The position numbers were made by a program, and so were the translations under genes. A DNA stretch of 64,000 nucleotides, from assembly GCA_033439685.1 (NCBI GenBank), contig JAUEDM010000001.1, forward strand, positions 62,001-126,000. The letters are read 5' to 3'. How positions within the stretch are numbered: the stretch's first letter is position 1; each line of letters opens with the position of its first letter. The notes beneath the pieces were generated by a model. The model made no database searches and was not told the origin of the DNA. It was given only the letters and a program-made list of their open reading frames with translations. The DNA is from Apodospora peruviana (taxonomy: Eukaryota; Ascomycota; Sordariomycetes; Sordariales; Lasiosphaeriaceae). Shown one piece after another: positions 44,300-54,756 of this stretch.

Positions 44300-45936
44300 G
44301 GCCGTCTCGGTCCGGATACCCTTCTGGATCTCGGCGAGGGCCGCGCCTGCTCTAGCGGCAAGGGCGGCGATCAATTCGGGACGCGATCTCCAGGGCTCGG
44401 GATTGGGCAGGGCCGGCAGTGCAAGTTCCCGGGCTTCTGTCGTGTTAAAACGGCGCGTTGTGGCCGTGGCATCAGGCCTGTACCTGGGTATCGTCGGGTG
44501 TTGCCGTGAAGCAGGAAAGTTGGAGATGGAGAATACCGTTGGTCTGGGCAGTTGGGGGGGTTTCCTTGAAGGCCTGCTACCGGCCCCTTCCTGGTCGCGT
44601 CCAAAGCGTCGGGTTTATGCTGGGCAGACGTTCAAGGCGGCATGCATCCGGAACACGACCCACAGCAGCAAATCCCAAGTCCACTGCAGCGAACAAAGCT
44701 TGACGGGACATTGTTAGTGTCAGGCGGCCAGTGCGCTACTGCAGTAAAAAGCGTGGGAAGAGTGGAGAGTCGCAACCGGGCTAGCGGAGTGCAGTCTCGT
44801 GCTGGGGAAACGACCAGGGTAGCTGCGCTTGCCCTCCAGGGCAGTTCCGTCTTGACTTTCAAGTTGACAAGGCAGACTTTCCCGGGACACTGATGGGTGT
44901 TCCGTCTTTCGACCTGGGAATTTCTGTCAGTTCAACAAGTCAAACGAATCAATATGAAGAGATCTTAATTCCCGGCAACATCAGTCGTTTAAATATCCCT
45001 CGAGTTGTCAGTATCCCTATTGAAAAAGCTTCTTTCTGTTTTTGCATCTGTACCCCACAAATCGATGTTCTTGCACGGATTCGGCCTCGTCCCCAGGGCA
45101 CGCAGGTCCAATTCCAAGCAGAAACGGATCCCAACGGCGAGCATTTCCTGCAGCTTTCCACTCTTTTGAGCAGAGGGATTGGACAGATCCAACCTCTTTT
45201 GTCTGGGACTTAAGCTCCTTCTCCTCCTCTTCCATCCTTTGTGTTAACCCTCGAGGCTTCTTGGACGGTGGCGCTTATTTTCCTCTCAGACGCTCTCCGG
45301 TGTCCTCTTTATCTTCTTCTTCCCCGCGTTCAAGTACTTGTTTTGAGAAAACACCTATCGTCATCCCGATCTATGGATCAGAGCTTCTCCGTCCGTGGAG
45401 TCGAATCTGAAGCTGAGGTACCAAATCTTGAAAAGCCGGGTTCTCAACGCCCGCGACAACAACTCTTGGAGATTAGCGTCATGTTCCGTACGATTTTTTC
45501 TTTTCTGTATGGTTAACCCAAAATCACATGTATGATAGTACCTTTTTTGCAACTAATGCAAAATGCTCAAAGGTTGTTAATTGGCATCTGGTCTTGAAAT
45601 TGAGCTTTGAGTTCCAACTTCCAAGCAATTGGAGGTCTTGTCAGTGACACGCTGTGGCGGCCCGACGAGGGCCGTTCCACCCCGCACCAGCTGTCGTGCC
45701 GACGAAGAGCTGCCCGCGCCAAAAGTCCGCGATGTCGTGAGCTTGACATTTTTAAGCTCCATTCCGAAGACGTAGCATCGACGAGAACTTGGAGACCAAC
45801 CAATAATTGCCTCACGAGCTGTTCAATATTCAAGAACTACTACTCGACTGACCTCGAAACCTACCATCCTCCTCATCGCCCATAAACCAAACCCCTCAAA
45901 ACAAAAAAAACAGCAACCTCGCCGTCGCGTCGTAAA
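44300..45936. other. Long divergent intergenic region (large 5' region of the regulator, promoter of CGI121)
   Basis: 1.6 kb between divergent start codons. Pyrimidine-rich stretches occur on the plus strand around 45215-45350 and a Lys/Asn-type A tract just before the CGI121 ATG. ORFs present have no motif; some may be upstream ORFs in a long leader of the regulator, which cannot be shown here. Confidence 0.45.
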
Positions 45937-46594
45937 ATGGCCCTCGAGAAGCTCACAATCGACAACACCCCCTCAAACCAAAACATATACCTCGCCCTCT
46001 TTCGCGACGTCGACGCCGACACAACCCAAGCCCTCCAAAAACAATTATTAGCGCGAAACCCGGCCTTTGAATATGCCTTCATCGACGCCTCGTCCATCAT
46101 CTCCAGAGTACACCTACTCTCGGCAATCTACAACGCCCTCAACGCGGTAGCGACCAACACCCTCCAAACACCCAACGTACACTCCGAGATTGTCCTCTCG
46201 CTAAGTCCCAGCAATAATGTGCGTTCCTCCCTTTTAACCTACCCTTTCCCGGCTGACCTAACCATGTTCTGTGTCGCAGATCGCAGACGCTTATCGCAGA
46301 TGGGGCTTCGCAGCTGGCAAGACCACCGATTTGATCGTCGTCAAGGTTGTTTTCCACGATAATGAACAGACAGAGGAACAAGTCTGGGCGCACCTAAAAG
46401 AACACATACCCACCGGCACGGTCGTGGACCCTATCACTGACGAAGAGATCGCCAAGTCGACGGACTGGTCTAAAGTGCGCAAGTACTATAAGTTGAATGG
46501 CGTGCCGGCGCTAGACAGGATAAAGGACGACGCTGAGAAGAAGAGAGAGATGGAGAGGTTGGCGGTTATGGGGATGGCTTTGAGGGGGCTATAA
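45937..46594 (+). CDS. CGI121: EKC/KEOPS complex subunit CGI121
   Basis: Product of 198 residues, matching the family length. Exons 45937-46218 and 46280-46594 with a 61-nt intron. It begins with a strand-helix IYLALFRDVDADTTQALQKQLLARNP, then FIDASSIISRVHLLSAIYNALNA and VHSEIVLSLSPSNN/IADAYRRWGFAAGKTTDLIVVKV, the block by which Cgi121 is recognised (alternating strand, SPS.NI.DA...FG). The C-terminal part ends in a helix. Cgi121 binds the Bud32 kinase in KEOPS, which makes the t6A modification of tRNA and helps telomere maintenance; it also helps bring tRNA to the complex. Acts in cytosol and nucleus. Confidence 0.9.
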
Positions 46595-46997
46595 ACACGC
46601 GGTCAGGGGCAAATAGGAGAAGGGGAAAAAGTGTGTTTACAGGCAAAATTCGGCGTTTCCGGCATACATTAAAACGGGCTGCTATCTGAAGAAGGCATTT
46701 ATTTACATTTGGAGTTTTAGATCATTTTGGGAGTTCCAAAGCATACGGCGTTCGGCTTTATGTGGAGATAAACACAGTCTTTTGACGGATTAGACCTGTA
46801 CATGATAGCATGAGAAACGGTCATGTTGGGAAAAAGAAGACGGTATCAGATTAACAGTATCTAACGGTACTAGTAAGCTAGAGAAAATAAAACGCAAATC
46901 GCTAATGCATCATCGTCAAGCATCAATAAAAAAAAATCATAATCACATGTCATCCGCCGCCAATCTTGTCCTACCCACCCAATCCCTTCCTGAGCCT
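46595..46997. other. Convergent intergenic region
   Basis: 3' flanks of CGI121 and of proline dehydrogenase, AT-rich. Nothing else recognised. Confidence 0.5.
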
Positions 46998-48581
46998 TCA
47001 AGAAGCAAGTCCAAACCAACTCTTCACCCTCCTCACCAATTCAACTTGCATAGCCTCCCTTCCGCTCCGCGTCCGTTGCACAGCATCCCGGTTCTCCTGC
47101 GCCCGTCTTAGCAGGTACTTCATACACTCCCCCGTCGATCCCCAAACAAGATACTTGTACGCCATGGGCTTCACCTTCGCCTGCGCATCAACAGCACTAG
47201 CCACCAGCTCACAACTAACCTCGTCCGCCATGCCCTGCAGCTGCGCAAACGCCACCTCAGGAACGACACCCCGCTTTCTGGCATTATCCTCCAATATCCG
47301 GCGCGCCTTGACCACCGAGTCACGATTATGCGACGCCAGCATGGTATTCACTTCAGGAAACTCCATACCATCCTCCGGCTGCCTGAGCGGAGCAACCCAC
47401 TTGCCCGTTAACAATCCCTCCGCGATTCCATCATACGCGTTATCAGTATCGGCCTTCGTATCATGAATCAGATGTCTTGGATCTGAGCCAAGGTACGCTC
47501 CACGAACAAGCTTGACACCCAACGTGAACCCCTCCTTCCTTGCAATAGCAAGGTGTTCGCTCAACACCCGTGGCGTGGCCTTCAAATAAGCCTGATACGT
47601 CCCGTAAATGACCGTCCGCTGGCCAGGCTTATTATACTTGCGCATGTAAGCAACAGTCCAATCATCGATCCCGGCCTGCACGGCTTGCTGTTCCGCATCA
47701 AACAACAAACGGACACCCCGCGAGGCGGCGAGTTGGCAAATATTGTCGATTGCATTCGCAAGAGCCTCCGACGGCGGCAGGCGCTGCGACAAGGCGTAGA
47801 GAGCTTGTCGGCCAGCGCCGGTGAACTTGAGCGCGACGAAATCGCCTGGCGAGGTCAAGAGAACCGTCTCCATGGTGCCTTGTCGCCAGGGGTTGACTTC
47901 TGTGCGGATGCATGACTCTGATCCCAACACGCCAGACGCAAGGTCGCTGGTCTGTGCCGACGTGAGCACCACTTCTTTGGCATAGCCAAGAATGACGCCG
48001 CTGTAGCCGATGCGCTTGAGCGCGTCAATGGTCCGCCTGACCTCAGGGGCGGTTTCGCCGGCGCAGAACTGCGCGTAAAAGGTCTTTTTGAGGAGGTAAT
48101 GGAGCAAGGGGTTCCTGTCGGGGTTCAGTAGCGGGTTGGTAGTGTGCGCTAGGAGGGACAGCATGGCTAGCGACGGTGAGAGTAGGACGGGCGAGGAGGA
48201 GACCGTCGTGGTCATCAGCGAGCGGAGGATGCTGGTTAGTGGTAAGACGGACAGCGCCGTTGGGGGCTTCGCCATTTTGCCTGCCGTTGGTTGAGGGTCC
48301 GGGTTTTCTGATAGGGATACGGCATCGATGGGGATGTTGCCGGCGGAGGGCGAGGGCTGGTTGGCAGATGAGTGGAGGGATCGCTGCATAGACGCCATTA
48401 TGGACAAGGTAAGACAGGCCTGGGGCCTGTACGAGGATGAAGATGCATGGCATGATGGATGTTGAGTTGTTGAGACGGAAAACGGCAGGTCAGGTGCGAG
48501 GATGGTTCTTGCTCTCCTTGTTGTCGTCCCGGCCATACTGGGAACTGACCCGAGAGGAAGCCGTCGGAGTCCCGGCGCCAT
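46998..48581 (-). CDS. PUT1: Proline dehydrogenase, mitochondrial
   Basis: FAD enzyme that oxidises L-proline to pyrroline-5-carboxylate, passing electrons to the respiratory chain; first step of proline catabolism. Single exon, 527 residues. The N-terminus is Arg/Ser-rich without acidic residues, as expected for a mitochondrial presequence. The barrel shows GYSGVILGYAKEV, DFVALKFTGAG, LLFDAEQQAVQ, RTVIYGTYQAYLK (quinone/FAD site region), LGVKLVRGAYL (substrate/flavin Lys-Arg region), MLASHNRDS and the C-terminal signature KYLLRRAQENRDA, in which the RR pair binds the proline carboxylate. The symbol follows the yeast name. The ATG at 48581 is the first in the open frame. Confidence 0.94.
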   Translation of the reverse strand: MAPGLRRLPLGSVPSMAGTTTRRARTILAPDLPFSVSTTQHPSCHASSSSYRPQACLTLSIMASMQRSLHSSANQPSPSAGNIPIDAVSLSENPDPQPTAGKMAKPPTALSVLPLTSILRSLMTTTVSSSPVLLSPSLAMLSLLAHTTNPLLNPDRNPLLHYLLKKTFYAQFCAGETAPEVRRTIDALKRIGYSGVILGYAKEVVLTSAQTSDLASGVLGSESCIRTEVNPWRQGTMETVLLTSPGDFVALKFTGAGRQALYALSQRLPPSEALANAIDNICQLAASRGVRLLFDAEQQAVQAGIDDWTVAYMRKYNKPGQRTVIYGTYQAYLKATPRVLSEHLAIARKEGFTLGVKLVRGAYLGSDPRHLIHDTKADTDNAYDGIAEGLLTGKWVAPLRQPEDGMEFPEVNTMLASHNRDSVVKARRILEDNARKRGVVPEVAFAQLQGMADEVSCELVASAVDAQAKVKPMAYKYLVWGSTGECMKYLLRRAQENRDAVQRTRSGREAMQVELVRRVKSWFGLAS

Positions 48582-49618
48582 TCTGTCAGCACTTGCTGGT
48601 TGCTGGCCAGCGGAAATAGCAAGTGGGACGGTGGTCAGAAGCAGGAACAGGTGGAAGGGTCGAGCGAAAAGTTAATTCAACGGAGATGATGCTTCCCTAT
48701 ATACGACATACGGAAGAGAGAGGGGGACTGTGCTCTGTATACATCAATTGGCACCTACGGCAACCCTATTATCAACAAGATAACGACTCATTGCGCCCTT
48801 CGTCATATAGCTTCCCCATATTATCTTGCAGCACCGCGTTCGGCGTGCGATTGGAACATGGGAAGAGCAGCGAGTCGCGGACATGACGGCAGCGCGGCTC
48901 TGTAGCTGATTCGCTATCGCAGCCAAGAACCACCCACTGACAAGCTTTGTCAAGGTTTCGTTGACGCAGGCGATGATGTATGCGCTGGCCGACCCCGGCT
49001 GGCCCCTATCTTCGGTCACGTGGCGCTATCAGCTGCACGCAACCACCCCAAAGGCCGGTGGTAGCCGTGGACGCTTGGAGCGAAGAAGCTTTGCCCGTCT
49101 CCAAAATGGCGGCTCCACGACGCGGCACAAGGGACGATTGATAGAGAATTTGGCCAGTGGGAAATACATGCCAATGCAACTTGCAGCCCGGCCGCAGCTC
49201 CATGCAGCGCGGGGCGCCAGTGGTGGTGGAACTTGGCCCCCAGTGTTGAACGGTGGCGGTGGCTCTGTGCTGTCACTTCGCGGTTTGCTGCCTTCGGGCC
49301 GCCGACGGCTTTGTGAGCCGCCCACCTTCTACAGCCAAAGAGAATCTCCAAACCAAGCCAAATTAGCTTCCCGTACGTGATCGGTGCTTCCCCCGGACGG
49401 CTGCTGTCGGCGTAGTGGTGCCGGACATCGGACCAGCTCCATAGCTCGTCCGAAAGATATCTGCTCGTCGGATCTCACTGAGCGTGTTAGTAATGCTCCA
49501 GGCTAGCTGAGATCGTGAGACGCCCCAAACCGGGAATGCACCACAGGCGTTTCGTATCATCATCAGTGGGCGGGGCAGCGGTTGTTGGGAATCATGTCTG
49601 GATCCGAATCCGGACACC
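48582..49618. other. Intergenic region
   Basis: Upstream of proline dehydrogenase and downstream of the Tim17-like gene. Overlapping ORFs (48961-49380 plus, 49016-49818 minus) lack motifs and look like chance frames in GC-rich sequence. No repeat seen. Confidence 0.5.
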
Positions 49619-50330
49619 TCAGGACGCGCTCTGTATCGGCCGGCGGTGGTCTGCAGTGACTGCGTGTGGCCGAAAGCGGCGGTTGAAAGCCTCGACATAT
49701 CCAATCGGTCGGCCCTTTGCATATCCAAGCAAGTCCTGGAGGCCACCATAGATTGTGCCGACGATAAGGGCCGTCTTTGTGGTTCGCGCAGCCATGGGCA
49801 ACGAAAATCGATCTGCATTGCAATCCCACGTCAGTTCTGTTCCACATATCGGGTGATGCGAAGGACATACTCCAAAGACTGAAACATCCGGCCACAGTAA
49901 CCGATGCCGTCACGGTGTTGAAAAGGTCGGCGGAACCCCGGTAGCAGTCAAACATGTGCTCGATGCCAAACATGGCCGTCGTCCATATGGACACCTTCCT
50001 GCCCATCCTGAGGCCCTCCCGAATTCCGCCGTAGGCTACGTGGTAGTTCTTGCTCTTGTGGTAGAGGTACCAGCCGGTCATGCTGCTGGGCAGCTTGTGG
50101 GCGTGCTCTGCTCGAAACCGCAGACCGGCCATCCTGCTGCCCTGTGTAGATCCCAGACACAAGCCCACGAAGAAAGCAAGACCTGCGGACAGAGGGATTC
50201 GGATCCCCGCGGGGATGGAGAGTCGTGCATTCTGGCGCGCCTCGTCGAACTCTTCTTTGGACATGCCCGTCCGGATGGGCTCCCGCCCCGGCAGGGTCTT
50301 CCATGGCGTCTTTTCCTCCTCGGTAGCCAT
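49619..50330 (-). CDS. Tim17/Tim22/Tim23-like membrane protein
   Basis: Product of about 217 residues. Exons 50330-49871 and 49812-49619 with a 58-nt intron; without splicing the frame runs into unrelated sequence. After a soluble N-terminus (KEEFDEARQNARLSIPAG) come four hydrophobic Gly-rich segments: IPLSAGLAFFVGLCLGSTQG, GGIREGLRMGRKVSIWTTAMFG broken into two words, FNTVTASVTVAGCFSLWN and TALIVGTIYGGLQDLLG. GIREGLRMG and GxxxG-type spacing recall the Tim17 superfamily (also TIMMDC1-like assembly factors). The likely location is the mitochondrial inner membrane. The superfamily call is from pattern, not alignment. AYGGIREG...GIEHMFDCYRG is a well-formed conserved-looking core. Confidence 0.75.
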
Positions 50331-50763
50331 TTTGCTCGTTCAGGTAGATAATCGGATGCACTTGGATCGTGTGGCCTCGGGGGATGACGCAGTTTAATGA
50401 GGATGGGATTGTTGTTGAAGAGGAATTTCCAACCCAAAATCACTGGCGGGTCAAAAAGCTCCCCCGGGCAGGCAGCAAGCATCACCTGCACTTGCACCCG
50501 AGACACGGAAAATTCAGTGTGGCCCAAGCTCCCGAGGCTGATGTTCGCCGCTAATTTTTGATGGGGTTTAGCGGCCCCGCGACGCGGGTCGCGTCTTCTT
50601 TGATGGTCTTCGTCCCCCGCAACCCCTCCATCGCATTTTCAACCTCACAACCCATTCTTGCTCTCAAGATTTCAGAACAAGTCTTCCCGATTAACCAGTT
50701 ACTGAACCGCAGAGACAAAGAAATTGAAAGATCAGAGCAACTGATCACAAATTAACCAATAAA
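50331..50763. other. Divergent intergenic region
   Basis: Promoter region of the Tim17-like gene (minus) and of the small gene starting at 50764 (plus). No repeat or RNA gene seen. Confidence 0.5.
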
Positions 50764-51280
50764 ATGGCACGTTTAACGCCAATGCGCCCTACCAACACTC
50801 ACCTTGCACCGACTTCCTGAGGAGCAGTAATGACTAACAGCTTGTCTTGTCCAACAGCCGCGCACCACCACCCAGAACCCAGTTGACGATCCGCAAATCA
50901 CCCTCCGTCTCAAGCACGGCATACACACCATTTTTCTCTTCGTAATGCTCGACTGGACTTTCCGCCAAGTTTCGGCCGAGCTCCTCGCCATCCTCCACGA
51001 GCGCTATCCCGACGGCCTGACCACCTGCGTGCTGCCTTCTAAAATCACACCTGTCCCCAAAGATGGCGACGTCAAGATCGTCTACGGAGTCCCGAGGAAT
51101 GCGAATGACCTTTCGAAAGGGTGGAAGGTACTGCAGAAGCAAGATAACGAGGATACTGTTTTTGAGGCGCGGCTGAGGGATCTAGCTCCTGTCGCATTTA
51201 CGTTGGTGTCCGGGGATGTGCTTGAGGAGAATGTGGTTTTCGATGTTGATACGCCTACCATTGAGGAGGAGGAGTTATGA
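50764..51280 (+). CDS. Conserved-looking small protein of unknown function
   Basis: Frame open from 50841 to 51280 encodes PRTTTQNPVDDPQITLRLKHG, IHTIFLFV, then TFRQVSAELLAILHERYPDG, LTTCVLPSKITPVPKDGDVKI, VYGVPRNANDLSKGWKVLQ and an acidic end (TPTIEEEEL). The alternation of strands and a central helix suggests a ubiquitin-like or similar compact fold, but I do not recognise a family. The best first exon is the 7-nt ATGGCAC at 50764-50770, joined by a 70-nt intron (50771-50840) to give a 148-residue protein. The next acceptor, at 50857, is out of phase with it. The acceptor used lies right after a CTAAC branch-like word, so the true 5' end is uncertain; ATG 50945 is a fallback start. Confidence 0.6.
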
Positions 51281-52444
51281 TATCAATTAACAGCTTTTGT
51301 GGTTTCGACAGGGGTTGATATGGAGTTCGTCTTGGTTGCTTCGGGGTTTATGTGCGCAAAGGAGAAGGGTCGTCACGCTGGTCCAGGCGTGCTGTGTTCA
51401 AATTCATTGTGTCAGGTGCAGCAGAGCTGAGATATAGGGCTCATTGTTTTTGCCCACCATTTTCATGCTATTTCACCACGGCGGCGAGTCCGAGGGTCTT
51501 CGCAGCACGGCACTACGGCAACGAGGACACCACGCCTTTGTCAGTGCCATGCCCGGCAGTCAGTTGGTTCTGAAACAATGTGCCACAACCGACAAGCTTC
51601 CAAGCTTCCTTTGGATTCCCGTTCCTGGTATCCTCGCCATCTAGACGGAAACCGGTTGGCCAGCTTGAACGACTGGGGGTCAGTGTAACCAGGCAGCAGC
51701 TTACATTGCGGAACGAATTGCCTGGAAAGGGGCTTTTGTCTGCGCCGCAAACCACAATATGAGATGATGATATCCGGCCTCGGCAACTCATGCATTCGTT
51801 AGCCAAGCATATTAATACCAACATCAACCCCTTTCCAACCCGTGTCCCCGCTTATCACTTTACAGTCCCAGTGCTCTGGGTTCCGCCCCCAACCCGAAAC
51901 ATCAGCCTGTACACGTGTACGCGGGAAAGATTCTATAGAACAGGTCCGGGCCGGAAACCCCCTCTCGTGTTTCTGCTGCGCCGTTGCAGCGGTGCTACCG
52001 CTACGCCGCAGACGGGAATTGGTAATCCTCATATGGATGTATGCGCAGACCTTGTCGTGCTTTTGTTGGTCATAAACGGCCGCTACGGTTAACATAACCG
52101 ATGGTCATAGTTGCAGACGTTATACATCGCTCAATGCAACCAATCGACCAAAAATGATGCGATCCCTTCCAGACTCGGCCTGTTGAGTGTCAGTGCCAGG
52201 CCTGTCCTTGCAGAAAAGCACACCGTATGCGGGAACCTCACCGCTGGCTGGGCGGAGCGGTCACGAAAGAGGCAGGTCGGGGTCCGGATAATGGTGGACG
52301 TTATAAATCCATGCGTGGTTCTCAACATGCTTGAATGTCATGGTATATGTATTAAGGAGGCCTGCTCGAAGTCTGGCCGAGCTCTCCTGACTGAAACCAT
52401 TATCAAGAGCGTGAGGTTTCTATGCGAGCTTCTCGGCAGCAACG
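51281..52444. other. Intergenic region with FAD-oxidase promoter
   Basis: Over 1.1 kb without recognised genes. A TATA-like element lies at 52302-52308, about 137 nt before the next start codon, with two short upstream ATGs in between. No repeat seen. Confidence 0.5.
52302..52308 (+). promoter_or_regulatory. TATA-like element upstream of the FAD oxidase gene
   Basis: TATAAAT within a 5' region that also has short upstream ORFs beginning at about 52328. Confidence 0.4.
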
Positions 52445-54471
52445 ATGTCGATCTTTCCCTCTTTGTTCTTCATCCTCCTCGGCCTCTTTAGTCCAGTAGA
52501 TTGCTACAACTTCCCATACGAATCAGTCCAACTCCAAGATGCCGACGTCGCCAACTTCTCGGCCATTGCCTTTGGGGATCTGACCAAACCGACCAACCTC
52601 ACGTCTAATCGAACAACATGTCGAGAATTCCCAGGCTCGGCGAAATGGCCCACCGAGAACGAGTGGTCACGATTCAACGTCTCCCTCGGCGGCGCTTTGG
52701 TCAAGCCGTTGCCACCGGGAGCAGTCTGCTACCCGGGACCGAATTATGACTCGGCCAAGTGCGATTTTCTCCTGAACAACGCCAGCAGCACGCGATTCTA
52801 CGTTGACGATCCCGTTACAATCATGACGAAATGGCCGCAAGGCGAGACCTGTTACCCCGAGACGAACCCGGCCAACGGGACATGCACGCAGGGCGGGTTT
52901 CCTGCCTACGTGGTGAATGCGTCAAGCGTCGCGCAGATACAGGCGGCTGTGAACTTCGCCAGAAACAAAAGCCTACGGCTGGTGATAAAGTAGGATATCC
53001 CCGTGTTTCCAAAGCGTTGTAGAGGCATCACTAATTTCCGCAACAGAAACACCGGCCATGACTTTGACGGCCGATCAGCCGGAGCAGGGTCTCTCAGCGT
53101 TTGGACTCACTTCTTCAAGGGGTTTGAATTTCTGCCACAGTACAGCCAGGGAAATTATACCGGCCTGGCGGCCCGCGTGGGAGCTGGGTTGGAGACCTGG
53201 GAGCTGTACCAATTCATGGACGACTTCAACATCACCATCGTCACCCCGGGCGCCGGGACCGTTGGTGGAGTGGGCGGTTGGATGGCAGGAGGCGGGCACG
53301 GGGTCATCAGCTCTTCCTACGGTTTGGGTGCAGACCAGCCTCTCGAGTTGCAAGTTGTCACGGCAGACGGTCGATTCGTGACTGCCAGCCCAACAAGCCA
53401 TCCAGATCTATTCTTTGCCATGCGCGGTGGCGGCGGGAGTAAGTCAACAATTCCATCATCTATGTTTGTCCGCGACTGACATGAAGCTACCTAGGCACAT
53501 ACGGCATCGTCACATCAGCCATAATCAAAGTCTACCCCCGGATAAGGGTAACCAACACGATGCTGTCCTTCCAAACCCTCGACGCGCCGCCCCCAAACAT
53601 TTTTTTTATTCCAGGCCAACGACCGGAACCGCTCGCCATAATCAAAAACCTGACAACCTTCTGGCACGGCGTAGACATCTACTTCGCCTTCACGAAAGAG
53701 GTCGCTGCAGCAGGCGGCGCAGCTTACAGTCTGATAATCCCCTTCTCGGACCCAAAAACAAACCAATCAGGCTTCAACTTCTTTATGACAGTGCGCATGC
53801 CCAACATGGTCGAAGACCAAGTAATTCATTTCTTCCAGCCCCTATTCGATTCTCTGGTTGGAATTGGTATCGCACCCTTGCAAAACCCGGCCCCGACCTC
53901 ACCCATAAACTGGGGCCCTGCACGCTCAGGAAACGGCGCGCGACCAGGTAACTCCCGCTTCGCGACGCGTTTACTTCCTGCCAAGAACTGGGACAATGCG
54001 ACTCTGTTTCTCGAGACGACGAAAGCGATCCGCGCGACGGCAGAAAACGGATATACTTTCCACGGGGTGAGCATCACGCCCACGGAAAAAGTGGCCGGTT
54101 ACCCGGGGAATAATGCCGTCAATCCAGCTTGGCGGGCGACGCTCATGCACGCTGATGTGTTTGATTATAACGATTACGGGGTTGATGTTGAGCAGATTAA
54201 GGATGCGCATGAGAGGCTCGATGGGGTCATGAACGGGCTCAGGGCTGTCAGTCCTGGTGCTGGGGCGTATCTCAACGAGGCGGATCTTCAGGAACCCGGG
54301 TGGCAGCAGAGCTTTTTTGGGAGTAACTACGAGAAACTGTTGAAGATTAAGAAGGCGAATGATCCTTGGGGTGTGTTTTGGGCGCCTACGACTGTTGGCA
54401 GCGAAGGGTGGGAGGTTCGGAGTGTGGATGGGTGGCCTTCGCAGAATGGGAGGCTTTGTCGGGTTGGTTAA
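52445..54471 (+). CDS. Secreted FAD-linked oxidase with berberine-bridge C-terminus
   Basis: Flavoenzyme of about 637 residues of the VAO/PCMH type. Exons 52445-52989, 53047-53438 and 53495-54471. A signal peptide (MSIFPSLFFILLGLFSPVDC) is followed by a long N-terminal part with NxS/T sites. The FAD domain reads TQGGFPAYVVNASSVAQIQAAV, FARNKSLRLVIK/NTGHDFDGRSAG with His in TGHD, the usual flavin-attachment position, then GAGTVGGVGGWMAGGGHG, SSSYGLGADQ and SHPDLFFAMRGGGGS/TYGIV. The BBE-type C-terminus is AYLNEADLQEPGWQQSFFGS, NYEKLLKIKKANDPWGVFW. Such enzymes oxidise carbohydrates, alkaloids or secondary metabolites outside the cell or in biosynthetic clusters. No biosynthetic backbone gene is nearby, so the substrate is open. 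Confidence 0.93.
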
Positions 54472-54756
54472 GTTCTTAAAGTTGATGTGAGCACGTTCAA
54501 AGGTGGTTGGATGTTGACGCAAAAGGGGGGATCGGTCTTGTTTGAACCTTGCGTATGTGGAAATAGTAGTTGTCGCACCACATAGGTCAGGTAAGGTAGG
54601 AACTATCAATTATAGGATCCAACCAGCTCCGAAAAGCCGGGGCAATTCTGAAAGTCCCTTCTGAACCACTGCACGATGGAATGGACCACCTAGGTATTCT
54701 AGTATCAGATGGGTGTTTGTTGTATTCATCGAGCCAGTAACTCGGCAAGGGACCAA

